DNA of 64,000 nucleotides from Knoxdaviesia capensis (taxonomy: Eukaryota > Ascomycota > Sordariomycetes > Microascales > Gondwanamycetaceae). The stretch covers positions 3,957,541-4,021,540 of the forward strand of contig LNGK01000008.1 of assembly GCA_001510575.1 (NCBI GenBank), written 5' to 3'. The notes under the pieces were generated by a model, which did no database searches, was not told the origin of the DNA, and saw nothing but the letters and a program-made list of their open reading frames with translations. The position numbers and the translations under genes were made by a program. Position 1 is the stretch's first letter, and the number at the start of each line of letters is the position of its first letter. Below, piece after piece: positions 11,889 through 21,529 of the stretch.

Positions 11889-13110
11889 AACTTCCTCAGC
11901 CAGTTTAGCGGCTAGGGTTGCTCGTTTGGCTGCGAGGTTGCGACAACCACGAGCCAACGAAGCAAATAAGGGTTGAGGTGGGGAGGGGCGGGAGGAGGAG
12001 GATGGTTACTCCAGATAAGGAGCGAGGAGGCAGGGGGAGGGAGAGTGATGGATCGGGATGGGGTTGAAGAGGAAGCGGGAAAGGTAAGACGGAGAAGAAG
12101 AAAAACACAGAGAAGGTCGCGGGTGTTTTCCAGGGTATCGATAGGGTGATAGATAGTGGCGATAAAGAAGGGACAACAGTCGAAATCCGCGTCGGCGTCA
12201 CGATTTGTCGCGGTAGGGTCGAGGAGACGGCAAAACCACCGTCGCGATGATAGGTGGCCGATAAATTCGCCGGGAGCGGTTATGCGGTGGTTTCTGGTGG
12301 GACGATTAGGAACGGAGCTTCGGTGACAGCTCCGTAATCACGGCCTGCAGGACTAAACAGTCAAAGAGGACGGACCAGATACGGTGCAGAAAGCTGAGCT
12401 AGGCGAAGGGGAACAGTGGTCAGTTACACAGTCATCATGAGCAGATTCGCGGGCAGAAACAAAATGCGCTCAAAGGAAATACCCTGTAGATGATTCTGAG
12501 CAGAAACCAGGCTCGGATCAGATTGAGTTCGGCATGTAGTGATGATCACTTCACGATGGATGAGGTTGGGAGAGGGGGATTTGGTATGCGAGGTTGGAGA
12601 GCTAGAGAATTTCAATCCGCACAGTGGACCAAAAAAAAGAGGACGATGGGAAGAGGACAAAAAAAAAAAGGGTTAGGGGACAGCCTAAGTGCATGCATAA
12701 ACAAAGAATGATTGGCTGGGGTTGAAAGTTCCAAGCAAAAAGCTGCAGGGCCTGAAAAAGAGCAAAAAAGAAATGGGGTGCCGGGGTCGGGGTCGTATGA
12801 TTGGCTGCTTTTGGTTGGGGTTTAACCTTGGTTTACCAGTCAGTCAGTCCGGGTTTTTGGCGGCATTAATGTGTGGCTCACCTGCTATTGGAACCTGTAC
12901 GCCTCACCCAACCAGCAATTTGCTGTCGTTTGATGTGCAGGTCAGAAAGGTGTTATCCCGAAGACTTGCTTCTCCGGCTTCGGTCTGTCTTCCACTTCCG
13001 TGATATCTGTCTGCCTCTTCTTAGTCCTTACCTGATCTCCTCTCCTTCCAAACTGAATAAACACATAATCCTCCTCTCTCCGTATCATCTCCACCATCTC
13101 ACCGCCAGCC
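11889..13110. other. Divergent intergenic region
   Basis: This 1.2 kb is shared between the minus-strand FAR1-like gene and the plus-strand gene at 13111, so it should hold both promoters. It contains G/GA-rich blocks (11970-12110) and A-rich runs (12630-12670). No open frame with recognisable content was found. Confidence 0.5.
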
Positions 13111-13671
13111 ATGCCGCCCAAGACGGCAGTAAATAATGCGGGAGCCGCTGCTGCCAACGACGCCGAGCTGGAAAAGCTGATTGAAGCTCACCTCAAGAGA
13201 CTGCAAATACTGCTTATCAAGGTAACCCAGCCAGTTTCACCACTTCCTACTCCTAAACTATATCAGACATGCTGAGCCGCCTCCATGCTTGCTTTAATGT
13301 AGTGCCGGCTGTTACGAACAGCTATACCGGACATGACGAAACCGCTAAGGAAAAAGCAACCTTCTCGTACGTATCCTCCTAGAGCGGTCTTTCGTTATCT
13401 TGTCGTAATGCCCGTTGTATTAAGCCTTAGTATTAAGCCTTACTGATATCGACAGCGTACAGAGGAGGTCATGTTCGAAGAGTATACGGAATCAATTACG
13501 CGCGTCACCCAAGCCATAAAAGAGTTCCAGGACCTGATGAGAGCCGACGAAACCAAGGTAGTCAAGGAATACGTCCGCAAAAGCTTGGAACGCGACCCCC
13601 TGGGTATCACTTTGTGGAAGGACAGTGATCATCCCGACTGGTTCAATCTGGATCTTCTGAAGGAGATATAA
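13111..13671 (+). CDS. Small helical protein, function not recognised
   Basis: Three exons, 13111-13221, 13303-13366 and 13463-13671, give 127 aa. The donors are GTAACC and GTACGT; the acceptors are TGTAG and TACAG. This is the only combination I found that keeps frame between the exons. The start follows CCGCCAGCC and has a long pyrimidine-rich leader. The protein begins MPPKTAVNN with an Ala-rich linker, then a helix (ELEKLIEAHLKRLQILLIK), a basic segment (CRLLRTAIPDMTKPLRKKQP), a second helix (YTESITRVTQAIKEFQDLM) and a C-terminal segment with LWKDSDHPDWFNLDLL. The two-helix layout resembles small subunits of large complexes such as Mediator or kinetochore assemblies, but I do not recognise a family. 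Coding is supported by splice coherence and codon structure rather than homology. Confidence 0.6.
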
Positions 13672-14572
13672 AAATGGGCGGGAAGCCGGAGTTTAGGGAG
13701 TCTTCATTTCCTGGGTTTTGAATTTTTGTTTCTCTTCCTTGTGCTATATATACCTCGCACGAACCTGTTGAAACGCATAACGAATCTTCCCTTTTTACCC
13801 TCGGTCTGCATGTCACACTTCAAACCTCATGAGCCATGGTTCATGAAATTGGTGGCTTAGGGTTAGGGGTGGCACATCACCACGGCACCCAACAAAAGTC
13901 TCCGTATAATTTGAGCAATCTTGGTCCAACAGGCAGGCAGAGAGAGCGATCACATAAATTAGAAATCTCAATTCAGGAAGGATCAGCGGTCATATCTTCC
14001 GCTTCAGCACGTTCTGCAGCGATCGAACGTCCCAGAAATCAAAATTGGGCGTAAGACCTTGCCAATACGATTACTGACTTGTTAGTGGGGATCCAGAGTA
14101 ATTATATGGGCAGATCCATTCAGGTTACAAACCACAGTAACCAGAGACTTTTCTCGGTCATACGACAAAATTTAGGGTTACTCAGAACCAAGAACCAAGA
14201 TATTCGGAACATCCATTCCATGAAAACTGGAAGTTCCACACCGGGCCGGAGCGAAGCATTCGCTCGTCCTTCTACTCCGTAGTGAGGGAGAGAAAACGCT
14301 GACCACTAACGAGTTGTCATGGGAAGTGAAAACGCCACAGCAACCATAGAGTCACGTGACGCGACACACTCCAGCCACATCCAACAACCCTCTCTCCCCT
14401 CATTGGCCCACGAAAAATCCGCTTTTGATTTCGCTCCCACACAAAATTTCCAGATTCAAAATCTGTGTGTGGAGCGATAACTTCAACTTCATTCTGACTT
14501 TCTCTCTCTCTTTTCCCCCCTACATACAAATTTCGGTGCAAGCACACTCAAAAGTCGCAAATCACCGCCAAA
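13672..14572. other. Intergenic region with eL34 promoter
   Basis: No gene is seen. It holds a double telomere-like motif, TTAGGGTTAGGGG, at about 13857-13869, a single TTTAGGGTTA at 14171-14180, and the TCACGTGAC box at 14352-14360. The last 100 bp are pyrimidine-rich, as expected for a ribosomal protein gene leader. Confidence 0.5.
14352..14360. promoter_or_regulatory. TCACGTGAC box (bHLH/Cbf1-type site) upstream of eL34
   Basis: The palindromic CACGTG core lies about 213 bp upstream of the eL34 ATG. Near-identical boxes sit upstream of three other genes in this window (16179, 23595, 26759). CACGTG is the known target of fungal bHLH factors such as Cbf1 and Pho4; which one acts here is inference. 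Confidence 0.45.
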
Positions 14573-15518
14573 ATGCCGTCCCACCGTGTCACCTACCGTC
14601 GCCGGAACCCGTGAGTGATATCCTGTTCAAAGAAGCTGGAATTTTTATCGAGGGATCTGGGTTGTGCATATGCCGCCATGTTTCCAGTTTTGATACCATC
14701 AAGATGCGTTCCGGTCCGGACTTTTCGCTCCTAACACAAACACTTCCTCTGTTTCACAGCTACAACACCACCTCGAACCTCACGCGGGTCATCAAGACTC
14801 CCGGAGGCAAGATCCGTGTTCTTCACATCAAGAAGCGCGGCACTAACCCCAAGTGCGGTGACTGCGGCATTGCCCTGCCTGGTGTAAGTTGCGAATGAAC
14901 CTCTTCATGTTACTACTTTCGGCATATCGACGACGGCAACAATTTCATCGAGAAACCGGGCGATCGAGACGACGGAAGAGTTTTGGTCATGTGTGCGAGC
15001 GCAGCCTTGGTTGATGGGGAGTTACCGCATGGGTCTCGATTGCATATCATGTGATGCTATGCGGTTATCGAGACCAGAGCCGTCTCCCACAACTGCGAAT
15101 CGCAGATTCAGAGGATTGCTGGTGCCCAGCTGCTACGACGAAAATAGTGCGAACATTTGCGCCATCGAATTCAGCGACTGATCTCCATACACCCGACCAT
15201 GCTCTCGCCTATCTCTCCTCTCTTCCGTCCTGCGATCGATGCTTGCTCTCAAATATTCCACCCACCCACGCCGGACACATTTTTTGCTCACCTATATAAC
15301 CCAATACTGACGGTCGTCTTTATATCTAGGTCCCCGCCCTCCGCCCCCGCGAGTACGCCCAGATCTCCAAGCCCAAGAAGAACGTGTCCCGCGCGTACGG
15401 TGGATCGAGATGCAGCAACTGCGTGCGTGACCGCATTGTCCGGGCCTTCCTGATCGAGGAGCAGAAAATCGTCAAGAAGGTGCTCAAGGAGCAGCAGGAG
15501 AGCGGCAAGAAGAAATAA
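14573..15518 (+). CDS. RPL34: 60S ribosomal protein eL34
   Basis: Three exons, 14573-14610, 14760-14883 and 15330-15518, encode 116 aa, the normal length. The protein starts MPSHRVTYRRRNPYNT and carries the eL34 signatures VIKTPGGKIRVLHIKKRG, two CxxC pairs (PKCGDCG and SRCSNCV) that can bind zinc, VPALRPREYAQISKPKK, and RAYGGSRC. It ends in the basic tail KKVLKEQQESGKKK. It is a structural component of the large cytosolic subunit. Intron 1 (149 bp) follows the twelfth codon. Intron 2 is long (446 bp, phase 0 after ALPG) and contains a strong hairpin with competing pairing partners (separate entry). The tiny first coding exon and the TCACGTGAC box upstream are typical of a highly expressed translation gene. 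Confidence 0.96.
14947..15130 (+). ncRNA. Structured element inside eL34 intron 2
   Basis: GGTCTCGAT (15032-15040) pairs perfectly over 9 bp with ATCGAGACC (15067-15075). Inside, 15042-15046 pairs with 15058-15062 and 15048-15050 pairs with 15054-15056, so 17 bp form within 44 nt. An identical ATCGAGAC copy lies upstream at 14963-14970, and a shorter ATCGAGA at 14947-14953; either could compete for the single GTCTCGAT strand. Two further small hairpins follow: CTGC/GCAG around 15093-15105 and GCTGG/CCAGC at 15118-15130. It could be a splicing-control element or an intron-encoded H/ACA-like RNA. I see no clean ACA box and the only ANANNA overlaps the stem, so the class is open. Confidence 0.45.
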
Positions 15519-16352
15519 ATGCGAAAAAACGAATACCAATGAAATAAAGCACTGTTTTTTTTACTGTCACATTTTTTCTTCTTCAAATCCTTTTGACGAA
15601 CGAAAAAGACGGACGACCTTTCGCGCACATGGGGGACAACAAAAATGTCATTTTTTAGAAGTTCTTTCTTTTTTTTTTTTCCGGGCACGAAACTATTCAC
15701 CTTTTCTTTCGGGGGTGTTGCGACTCGGGGTTATTATTTTATCTGTTTCTTCATGACGGCCCTTCCTCCGATATTCACGGGAACAGGAACCCGGGGTGGG
15801 AAGAGGTCACGGAAATGTTGTGGATTCATTAGGCGTGTTTATTAATGGGTCAAGTTGATTGGACTGCATGAAAACCTCCCGCCACCCACTTGGGCTTGAA
15901 TCTTTTTGTTCTCCAGGTGTTGAGTGATGTGACTCATGATGTGTGGTCTTGACTTGACGTGTGAACACACACTTGCGTTTGCCGTGTGGGGTGGGGTGAC
16001 TTGCCGTTGGTAAATATCGGACGGGAGCATCAGACTACTAATGAAAGACACGGGTGCTTGCATTTAGCAAGACGATAATAGAAAACTCTCGTTTCATCAC
16101 TTTGAATTGCTCTTGATCTGAATTCTCGTTGTTTTCAGATTTTTCTAAACTACCGGGTTAAACCCTTACGGATACATGTCACGTGATATCACACTTGAGA
16201 AGAATTTCTAGGTGTCGTCTCAAGCTGACTTGACGGACTTCCTCTTTATTGTGAACGACCAACGACATCAACCTCAGATCAGTTTGGTACATGATCTAAC
16301 CCCATTTATCTCTTATTCCAACCACGTCCGTTTCAGATTCAAACCAATCGGC
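15519..16352. other. Intergenic region, eL34 to NDUFAF3-like gene
   Basis: No gene is visible. The eL34 3' UTR occupies the first part (T-rich run near 15670). The TCACGTGAT box at 16179-16187 lies in the downstream promoter. Confidence 0.5.
16179..16187. promoter_or_regulatory. TCACGTGAT box upstream of NDUFAF3-like gene
   Basis: CACGTG core about 166 bp upstream of the ATG at 16353. It is the same motif class and spacing as in front of eL34, PHO8 and RAD9. Confidence 0.45.
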
Positions 16353-17284
16353 ATGCAATCATTACGGCAGGTCCGCGCCGCGTTACAAACGCCAGCGCTG
16401 GTCCGCGAGCTACGAGCACCTCTCTCCAGCTGCCAGCGAGCGCAACTACTAGCACACGCGCGACTTTTCCACAGCACGCCAGCGCCGAGGACGCAGCCCC
16501 CACGTGCACCCGAGATCCGGCGACCGGTATCGAGACCGAGCCCACGGGGCCCCGCGCCGCCGCGCCCGGCAGCAGCAGCCGCCGACGACGCCGACCTCGA
16601 CTTTGGCGGGGAGCTCCAGCCGCAGCGGCCGGCGGGGGCGGAGGAGCAGATGGGGCTGGACACGTTCAACATTATGGGCGGGGTGGCGGCGCCGGCGACG
16701 TCGATTGACGTGTGCCGCAGCGATGGGTTCCAGCTAAACAGCGGGGCAATAGTGGCGGGCGGGCGCGGGGTGATCATCATCGGCAGCGAGGCGTATGCGT
16801 GGCAGCCGTGGCAGGTGACGGACTCGGCGGGGGCGGCGGCGAAGACGTTCGTCAATGCCAAAGGCCAGTGGGAGCTGTCGCCGCAGGCGCTGGGGCTGTT
16901 CTCGCTGGTGTGGCCGCGACCAGGTGTGTTTTCTGTCTTCCGTGCTTTCTCCAACTCTTCCCCCTTCCATCTCCCTCTCCCTCCCTCCCTCTCCTTCCTC
17001 CTTGTTGGACATCTTGTAGACAACGGAGGGACGACACAACGAACTAGCTAGCTAACAGACAGCTGTGCGCAACAGACCTCCTGATCATCGGCCTGGGCCC
17101 GCACGTCGTGCCGCTTAGCCCGGCCACGCGCAAGCTCATCAGCAGCCTGGGTATGCGCGTCGAGGCGATGGACACGCGCAACGCGGCGTCACAGTTCAAC
17201 ATGCTGGTGATGGAGCGCGGGGTCGACAATGTTGCGGCGGCGCTGGTGCCGATCGGCTGGCAGGACGGCCGGGGGGCGGAGTGA
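16353..17284 (+). CDS. NDUFAF3-like mitochondrial complex I assembly factor (Mth938/DUF498 domain)
   Basis: Two exons, 16353-16923 and 17076-17284 (152 bp intron, phase 1), give 259 aa. The N-terminus is Arg/Ala/Ser-rich and lacks acidic residues for the first 18 or so (MQSLRQVRAALQTPALVREL), as expected for a mitochondrial presequence. A low-complexity Pro/Arg/Ala stretch runs to about residue 98. The Mth938 fold follows: GLDTFNIMGG, the SIDVCRSDGFQLNSG strand, GVIIIGSEAYAWQPW, and in exon 2 DLLIIGLGPHVVPLSPATRK, then the MDTRNAASQFNML helix region typical of NDUFAF3. Human NDUFAF3 acts early in assembly of the complex I Q module; the fungal proteins carry a longer N-terminus, as here. Exon 1 is GC-rich with a strong codon bias compared with flanking DNA. 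The chosen ATG is the one directly before the presequence. Confidence 0.87.
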
Positions 17285-18886
17285 ATGGACGGTTCCTGAA
17301 GCGTTCCGGCGAGAGCGGTGTGGCGCGCTGTGCTGCGCTGTGCCGGCTCGGTGGAGACTGGCCTGGCCTGCGGATATTGCAGGCCGGCTCAAGCTTCACC
17401 TACAGACTCTTCTCTCTCTTCCCTTCTTGTGGTTCTAGCGAGGGGCACCAGCTTGCATTCAACTGCAGGCCGGAACTTTTGATTCGCCGACCATCCGGAC
17501 ACACAAACACACACACATTTTATGCAGGCGGTCCCGTCCACTCATAAAAACGGCCAGCCGCGGCCCGGCTTTGCAACACGATGGTGCAAGGCGCTGTATC
17601 ATTGGGTGGGGTGGGGGAACATCGTTGCATAAAGCAGGATTCGGTGTGCACAGGATTTTATTTACAGAAGGCTTTCAGGGCCGTTCTCCCACTGTAATAT
17701 TTTGTTGGATTAGCGGGGTTGGGGCCAACCGGGCCTATAATTTTAGGGGCTCAGGGACGCCTGTCACAGGTAGAATTTACCATCCTTTTGGCGCGTAAAC
17801 TGGAGGGAACCTGACATGCTGCTATTCTCAGTTTGAAGGGTACTTGCGGTGTCTGACAGCAGTACCAGCCTCGGCGCTGCATATCCCACCGAATTCCAAG
17901 GTATCTTTTCTGCCTTCCCACAGCCTGAAGTGATGTACGCCATAACAGCTGTTATCTCTGTGTCAGACTTTTCTTTATCTTCATAGCTGTATTGCTCGCC
18001 TTTTATTTTTCTTCTGCCACCAAAAAACCTTCATAAGGCTGGTTTGTTTGTTCCTCTCATTTTATCGTCTTCTTACCTCATATTCAGTTTCGGTCGTTTT
18101 TGGGGATCTTGCTCTCTCGTTTCTATCATTCATGTTTTTGGATTCCCAACTGTTATCAATTCAAGTGCTCTGACGACGTTACTGCCTTTATATGCTTCGT
18201 TAATACATCGTCACACGGCCCAACTATATTCATACTTGTGTAGCTTTTGAAGCTTGTTTCTCTCTCTCTCTCTCTCTTGTCTGGCTGAGATCTATAAATA
18301 CTAGCTATCCTAGGTTTATATGATCCACCGAGCTCTGTTTTACGACTTTTTATTTTATTTTAATTTTATTTTCTTTCTTTATTATATTATTTTATCTTAT
18401 AACTAGGCCTGGCTTGGTTCTTGCCTGCTTCGAATACCCAACCAACAGTGAACTGATCATGGATCTCTAGATAGCTTCACTCTTCACTCTTCTCCAGCTT
18501 CACACTTTCCCCAACTTGCTTCCTTTTTAATTTCCCGGGCTCTTGCCCTCTTCTCCTTCGGCCTGTCTCCACGAATATCCCGATAGCCATCGCCCGACTC
18601 CCGGCTTGGAAGCATCACTTAGTATCTTTTTTTTCCTTCAGCCCCATCAAAGCTCCTGGTTGTGCATCCCTGCAACGTCAAGAGTCACACACGGCTGTTT
18701 GCTGTTTCGTTACTGTCTGTACCGCAAACACCAAGCTGGGTGTGTCTGTTCATATATACTATACTGCGCCGTACCTGGATGCCACCTCTGTCTGGCGTCT
18801 TCTTCATCATTAATTGAGGAGGCTGTCTCCGGTTTCGGCACCTCATATCTAGGACCCGAGAGAGGCCATTGTCGCCAACTTCCACC
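17285..18886. other. Intergenic region, 1.6 kb
   Basis: No supported gene. It includes a (CT)n run at about 18258-18278, a T/A-rich stretch at 18345-18400 made of TTTTA-type units, and a pyrimidine-rich leader before the ATG at 18887. Open frames around 18543-18868 have no domain content and read into the hydrolase gene in another frame. Confidence 0.45.
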
Positions 18887-20860
18887 ATGTCAATCAACGT
18901 GTCGGCGGACGACACTGATCCGCCCTTACTTCGGGATAACTCGCAGTTCAAGTCATACACCACCTCCAAATTCACCTACGACGGCCTCCGCATATTCTAT
19001 AGACGCCACCTCCAGGCCGACCAGCTTCCCTCCGATCCCGCTCCGTTACCACTGCTTGTCTTTGTTCATGGCCTCGGTGGCTCCGTGGCCCAGTTCCATC
19101 CTCTCCTTACCAGTCTCGTGAATGTGTCTTCGTGTCTCGCCATCGATCTCCCCGGCTGTGGACGGTCTAAATTCTCCGAAACCTCGTGGGACGCCTACTC
19201 GTTCGATGCTCTTGTCGAGCTTCTGGAGCTTGTTATCAACGACTTCCGGGACGGCGAACATGGCCAGCAAGTCGTGTTGATTGGCCATAGCTTGGGCACA
19301 GCCTTGAGTGCTCGCCTGGCCAGCCCAACCAGTCCCCACGTCACAGATCTGCAGCCTCACATTGCCGCCTTTGTCGCCATATGTCCTGCCGCAAGCCCGC
19401 TCTCACCGGCCCGAACTACTATGCTTCGTCGGCTGCTCTGGGTTCCGGGCTGGCTTTTTGACCTTTGGCGAGCATGGGACCGCCGTGGTGGCCCGGAGAG
19501 TACGAGCGTGGCCCGCTTTGCTGGCCCCGGTGCTCACCCGGATCTCAAGATTATGCAGCACCGCTTCAACTGCCAGAGCAAAACCCCTGTGTGGCGGCGA
19601 ATGGCCTTCGGTGCTCTCGGGGACGCCGATGGCGGAAAGGCTCGGCGTGGAATTCCCGGCGCCGAGGTCTGGGCCGCTATTGACGTCCCCGTGTACCTTG
19701 TCGGCGGTGAACTTGACACCGTCACGTCTCCAGCCGAGGTTGATAAGGCCACCGAGGCTCTGGGTGCTGGTAAAGGCACCGACCACAGCCTTGTTGGCGA
19801 GCACCAATCAGGAACCACATATACGTCCAGCCCGGATCAGAAGCCCCAGCGGATAGAGGACATAACTGAGTCCACATTCAAGCACAATTCGGGCTCTACC
19901 GCCAACCAAGTCGCATCCACCGATCTGCCGTCAACATCCGAACCAACCACTCCGAACGAGCCTGGCCCGGATATTCCCCCTCTTCCTAAGCACCCCCACA
20001 AGGTTGTCAAGAGCCTGATTATGCCACCCCCCGCCAACCACGCCCTACTCTACAACCCGGCCACTGTCCGCATTCTCGCCGGTCTCGTCTCGGACTTTCT
20101 TGCTTGCCATGTCACCGGCCGCCTCTCGCTCGGCTGGCAGCTCCAGTACCTGTCTCGCGAAGGCAAATGGGATGTGAAGAACTTGGCCAAATGGACCGCC
20201 GTGGCCCCAGTCTCGGCCCCGATCGGCCGGCCAGGCAAGCCGATCTTCCGTGCCATGAAGACCCTACGCGAGGTTGACGACGCCCACTCGCCCGAGCATT
20301 TTGCCCGAGTCTGGGGTGACCGCATCACTGACGTGATCGACATCAGTCGCGACCAGCCTGTCTACGACCCGCGCGGCCTGGAACGCCGCGGCATCCACTA
20401 CCGCAAGTTCCCCACGGTGTCGAAAATCCCCCCCACCGATGCTGAGGTTGCTGCCTTCGAGGCCCTCGTTGACGAGACCCACGCCGACCAGGTCCGAAGG
20501 AAACAGGCAAAGGGGCAGCAGCCTCCGGCATCCTCCAGCGCCACCGGAACCGCCACGCCCGCCGACCCCATCACCACTACGTCCCCGCCCCCCGCACCCT
20601 CGACCGACTCCCCCGAATCGACCGAGCCGGTGGACGACGAGCATGCCACGGTTATCGGCGTGCACTGCCACTACGGCTTCAACCGTACCGGCTACTTCAT
20701 CGTGTGCTACCTGGTAGACCGCTGCGGCTTCGGCGTGCAGGAGGCCATCGACACATTTGCGCGTGCGCGGCCTAACGGCATCCGCCACTCGCATTTCCTG
20801 GACCGGTTGTTTGTGCGTTATGCCAAGTTGAGCGATGATGGCGGCCCGGCTCAGCTTTAG
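18887..20860 (+). CDS. Alpha/beta-hydrolase fused to dual-specificity phosphatase
   Basis: Intronless, 657 aa, starting at CCACCATG. Residues about 27-410 form an alpha/beta-hydrolase: oxyanion motif HGLGGS (61-66), DLPGCGRS (88-94), nucleophile elbow GHSLG with Ser135, acid Asp277 in GGELDTVT, and His385 in ANHALLYNPATV. A Pro/Ser/Thr-rich insert (about 296-375) separates the last two. Residues about 452-650 form a cysteine phosphatase of the DSP/capping-triphosphatase kind: VIDIS, then the P-loop HCHYGFNRTG with Cys594 and Arg600, after a second low-complexity insert (540-585). Both active sites look intact. The fusion suggests a protein that hydrolyses an ester or thioester and removes phosphate from the same or a linked target. 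Substrates are unknown. No signal peptide or membrane segment is visible, so it is probably cytosolic. Confidence 0.88.
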   Translation: MSINVSADDTDPPLLRDNSQFKSYTTSKFTYDGLRIFYRRHLQADQLPSDPAPLPLLVFVHGLGGSVAQFHPLLTSLVNVSSCLAIDLPGCGRSKFSETSWDAYSFDALVELLELVINDFRDGEHGQQVVLIGHSLGTALSARLASPTSPHVTDLQPHIAAFVAICPAASPLSPARTTMLRRLLWVPGWLFDLWRAWDRRGGPESTSVARFAGPGAHPDLKIMQHRFNCQSKTPVWRRMAFGALGDADGGKARRGIPGAEVWAAIDVPVYLVGGELDTVTSPAEVDKATEALGAGKGTDHSLVGEHQSGTTYTSSPDQKPQRIEDITESTFKHNSGSTANQVASTDLPSTSEPTTPNEPGPDIPPLPKHPHKVVKSLIMPPPANHALLYNPATVRILAGLVSDFLACHVTGRLSLGWQLQYLSREGKWDVKNLAKWTAVAPVSAPIGRPGKPIFRAMKTLREVDDAHSPEHFARVWGDRITDVIDISRDQPVYDPRGLERRGIHYRKFPTVSKIPPTDAEVAAFEALVDETHADQVRRKQAKGQQPPASSSATGTATPADPITTTSPPPAPSTDSPESTEPVDDEHATVIGVHCHYGFNRTGYFIVCYLVDRCGFGVQEAIDTFARARPNGIRHSHFLDRLFVRYAKLSDDGGPAQL

Positions 20861-21529
20861 TAACCATGGGCATATTTTTCTGTGATATGGCTTCTGTCTT
20901 CCTCCTTCAAGGCATAGTGTTGTATCTTTTCTTCTTTTTGTTTTTCTCTTCTCTTTGGTGATGGGGGCTGGCCATGTTGTGGAGAGCATGTCTTTCTGCG
21001 TCTCCACGCGAATAGCGCCGTCTTGTTTCATAATTTTGTTTAGGGTTACGGGTTATAGCGATTTTCTTTCCTTTTTTATGTATGCAGTTTAATGCAAATT
21101 TGGATGAATACATGCAACTTCAGTGTTGTGTAGCCAGTGATGTGTTCTAAGATCGCCTTCTTATATGCCTCAACTGCCGGCGAAACAACAGTCGAGGGAC
21201 GTGCTACTACTAACAACTAACCCTAACCGCGATAGCACAAGACGGTGAGAGTTGGAAGACATGATATCTTCATCTATGTGATTCTCCTCGAACTGAAAAG
21301 CGACTAATATCCAAATGCAACGCAAACGCAATTTGACCTAAGTGAAACCAGATGCTAGTTGAAAGATCTCAAACCCCTCTTGACATATATATGTCAAGAA
21401 CAACAGCACTCCCTCAACATGGCTAGTAAAAGAAAAACCCTTGTGATACGAAACAATAAAAAACAGAAGAGGACCCCAAAAAATCAGAGAGAAAGAAAAA
21501 AGGAAATAAGTGAGTGAGGTGAAGTGCGA
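20861..21529. other. Convergent intergenic region
   Basis: It lies between the stop codons of the hydrolase-phosphatase gene (+) and PHO8 (-). It holds telomere-like motifs TAGGGTTA at about 21041-21048 and CTAACCCTAACC at 21217-21228. No gene is seen. Confidence 0.5.

Noticed and set aside
20264..21031. 255-codon minus-strand frame opposite the phosphatase domain
   Set aside because: Gly/Arg-rich reverse-strand image of the hydrolase-phosphatase linker; the sense frame has complete catalytic motifs.
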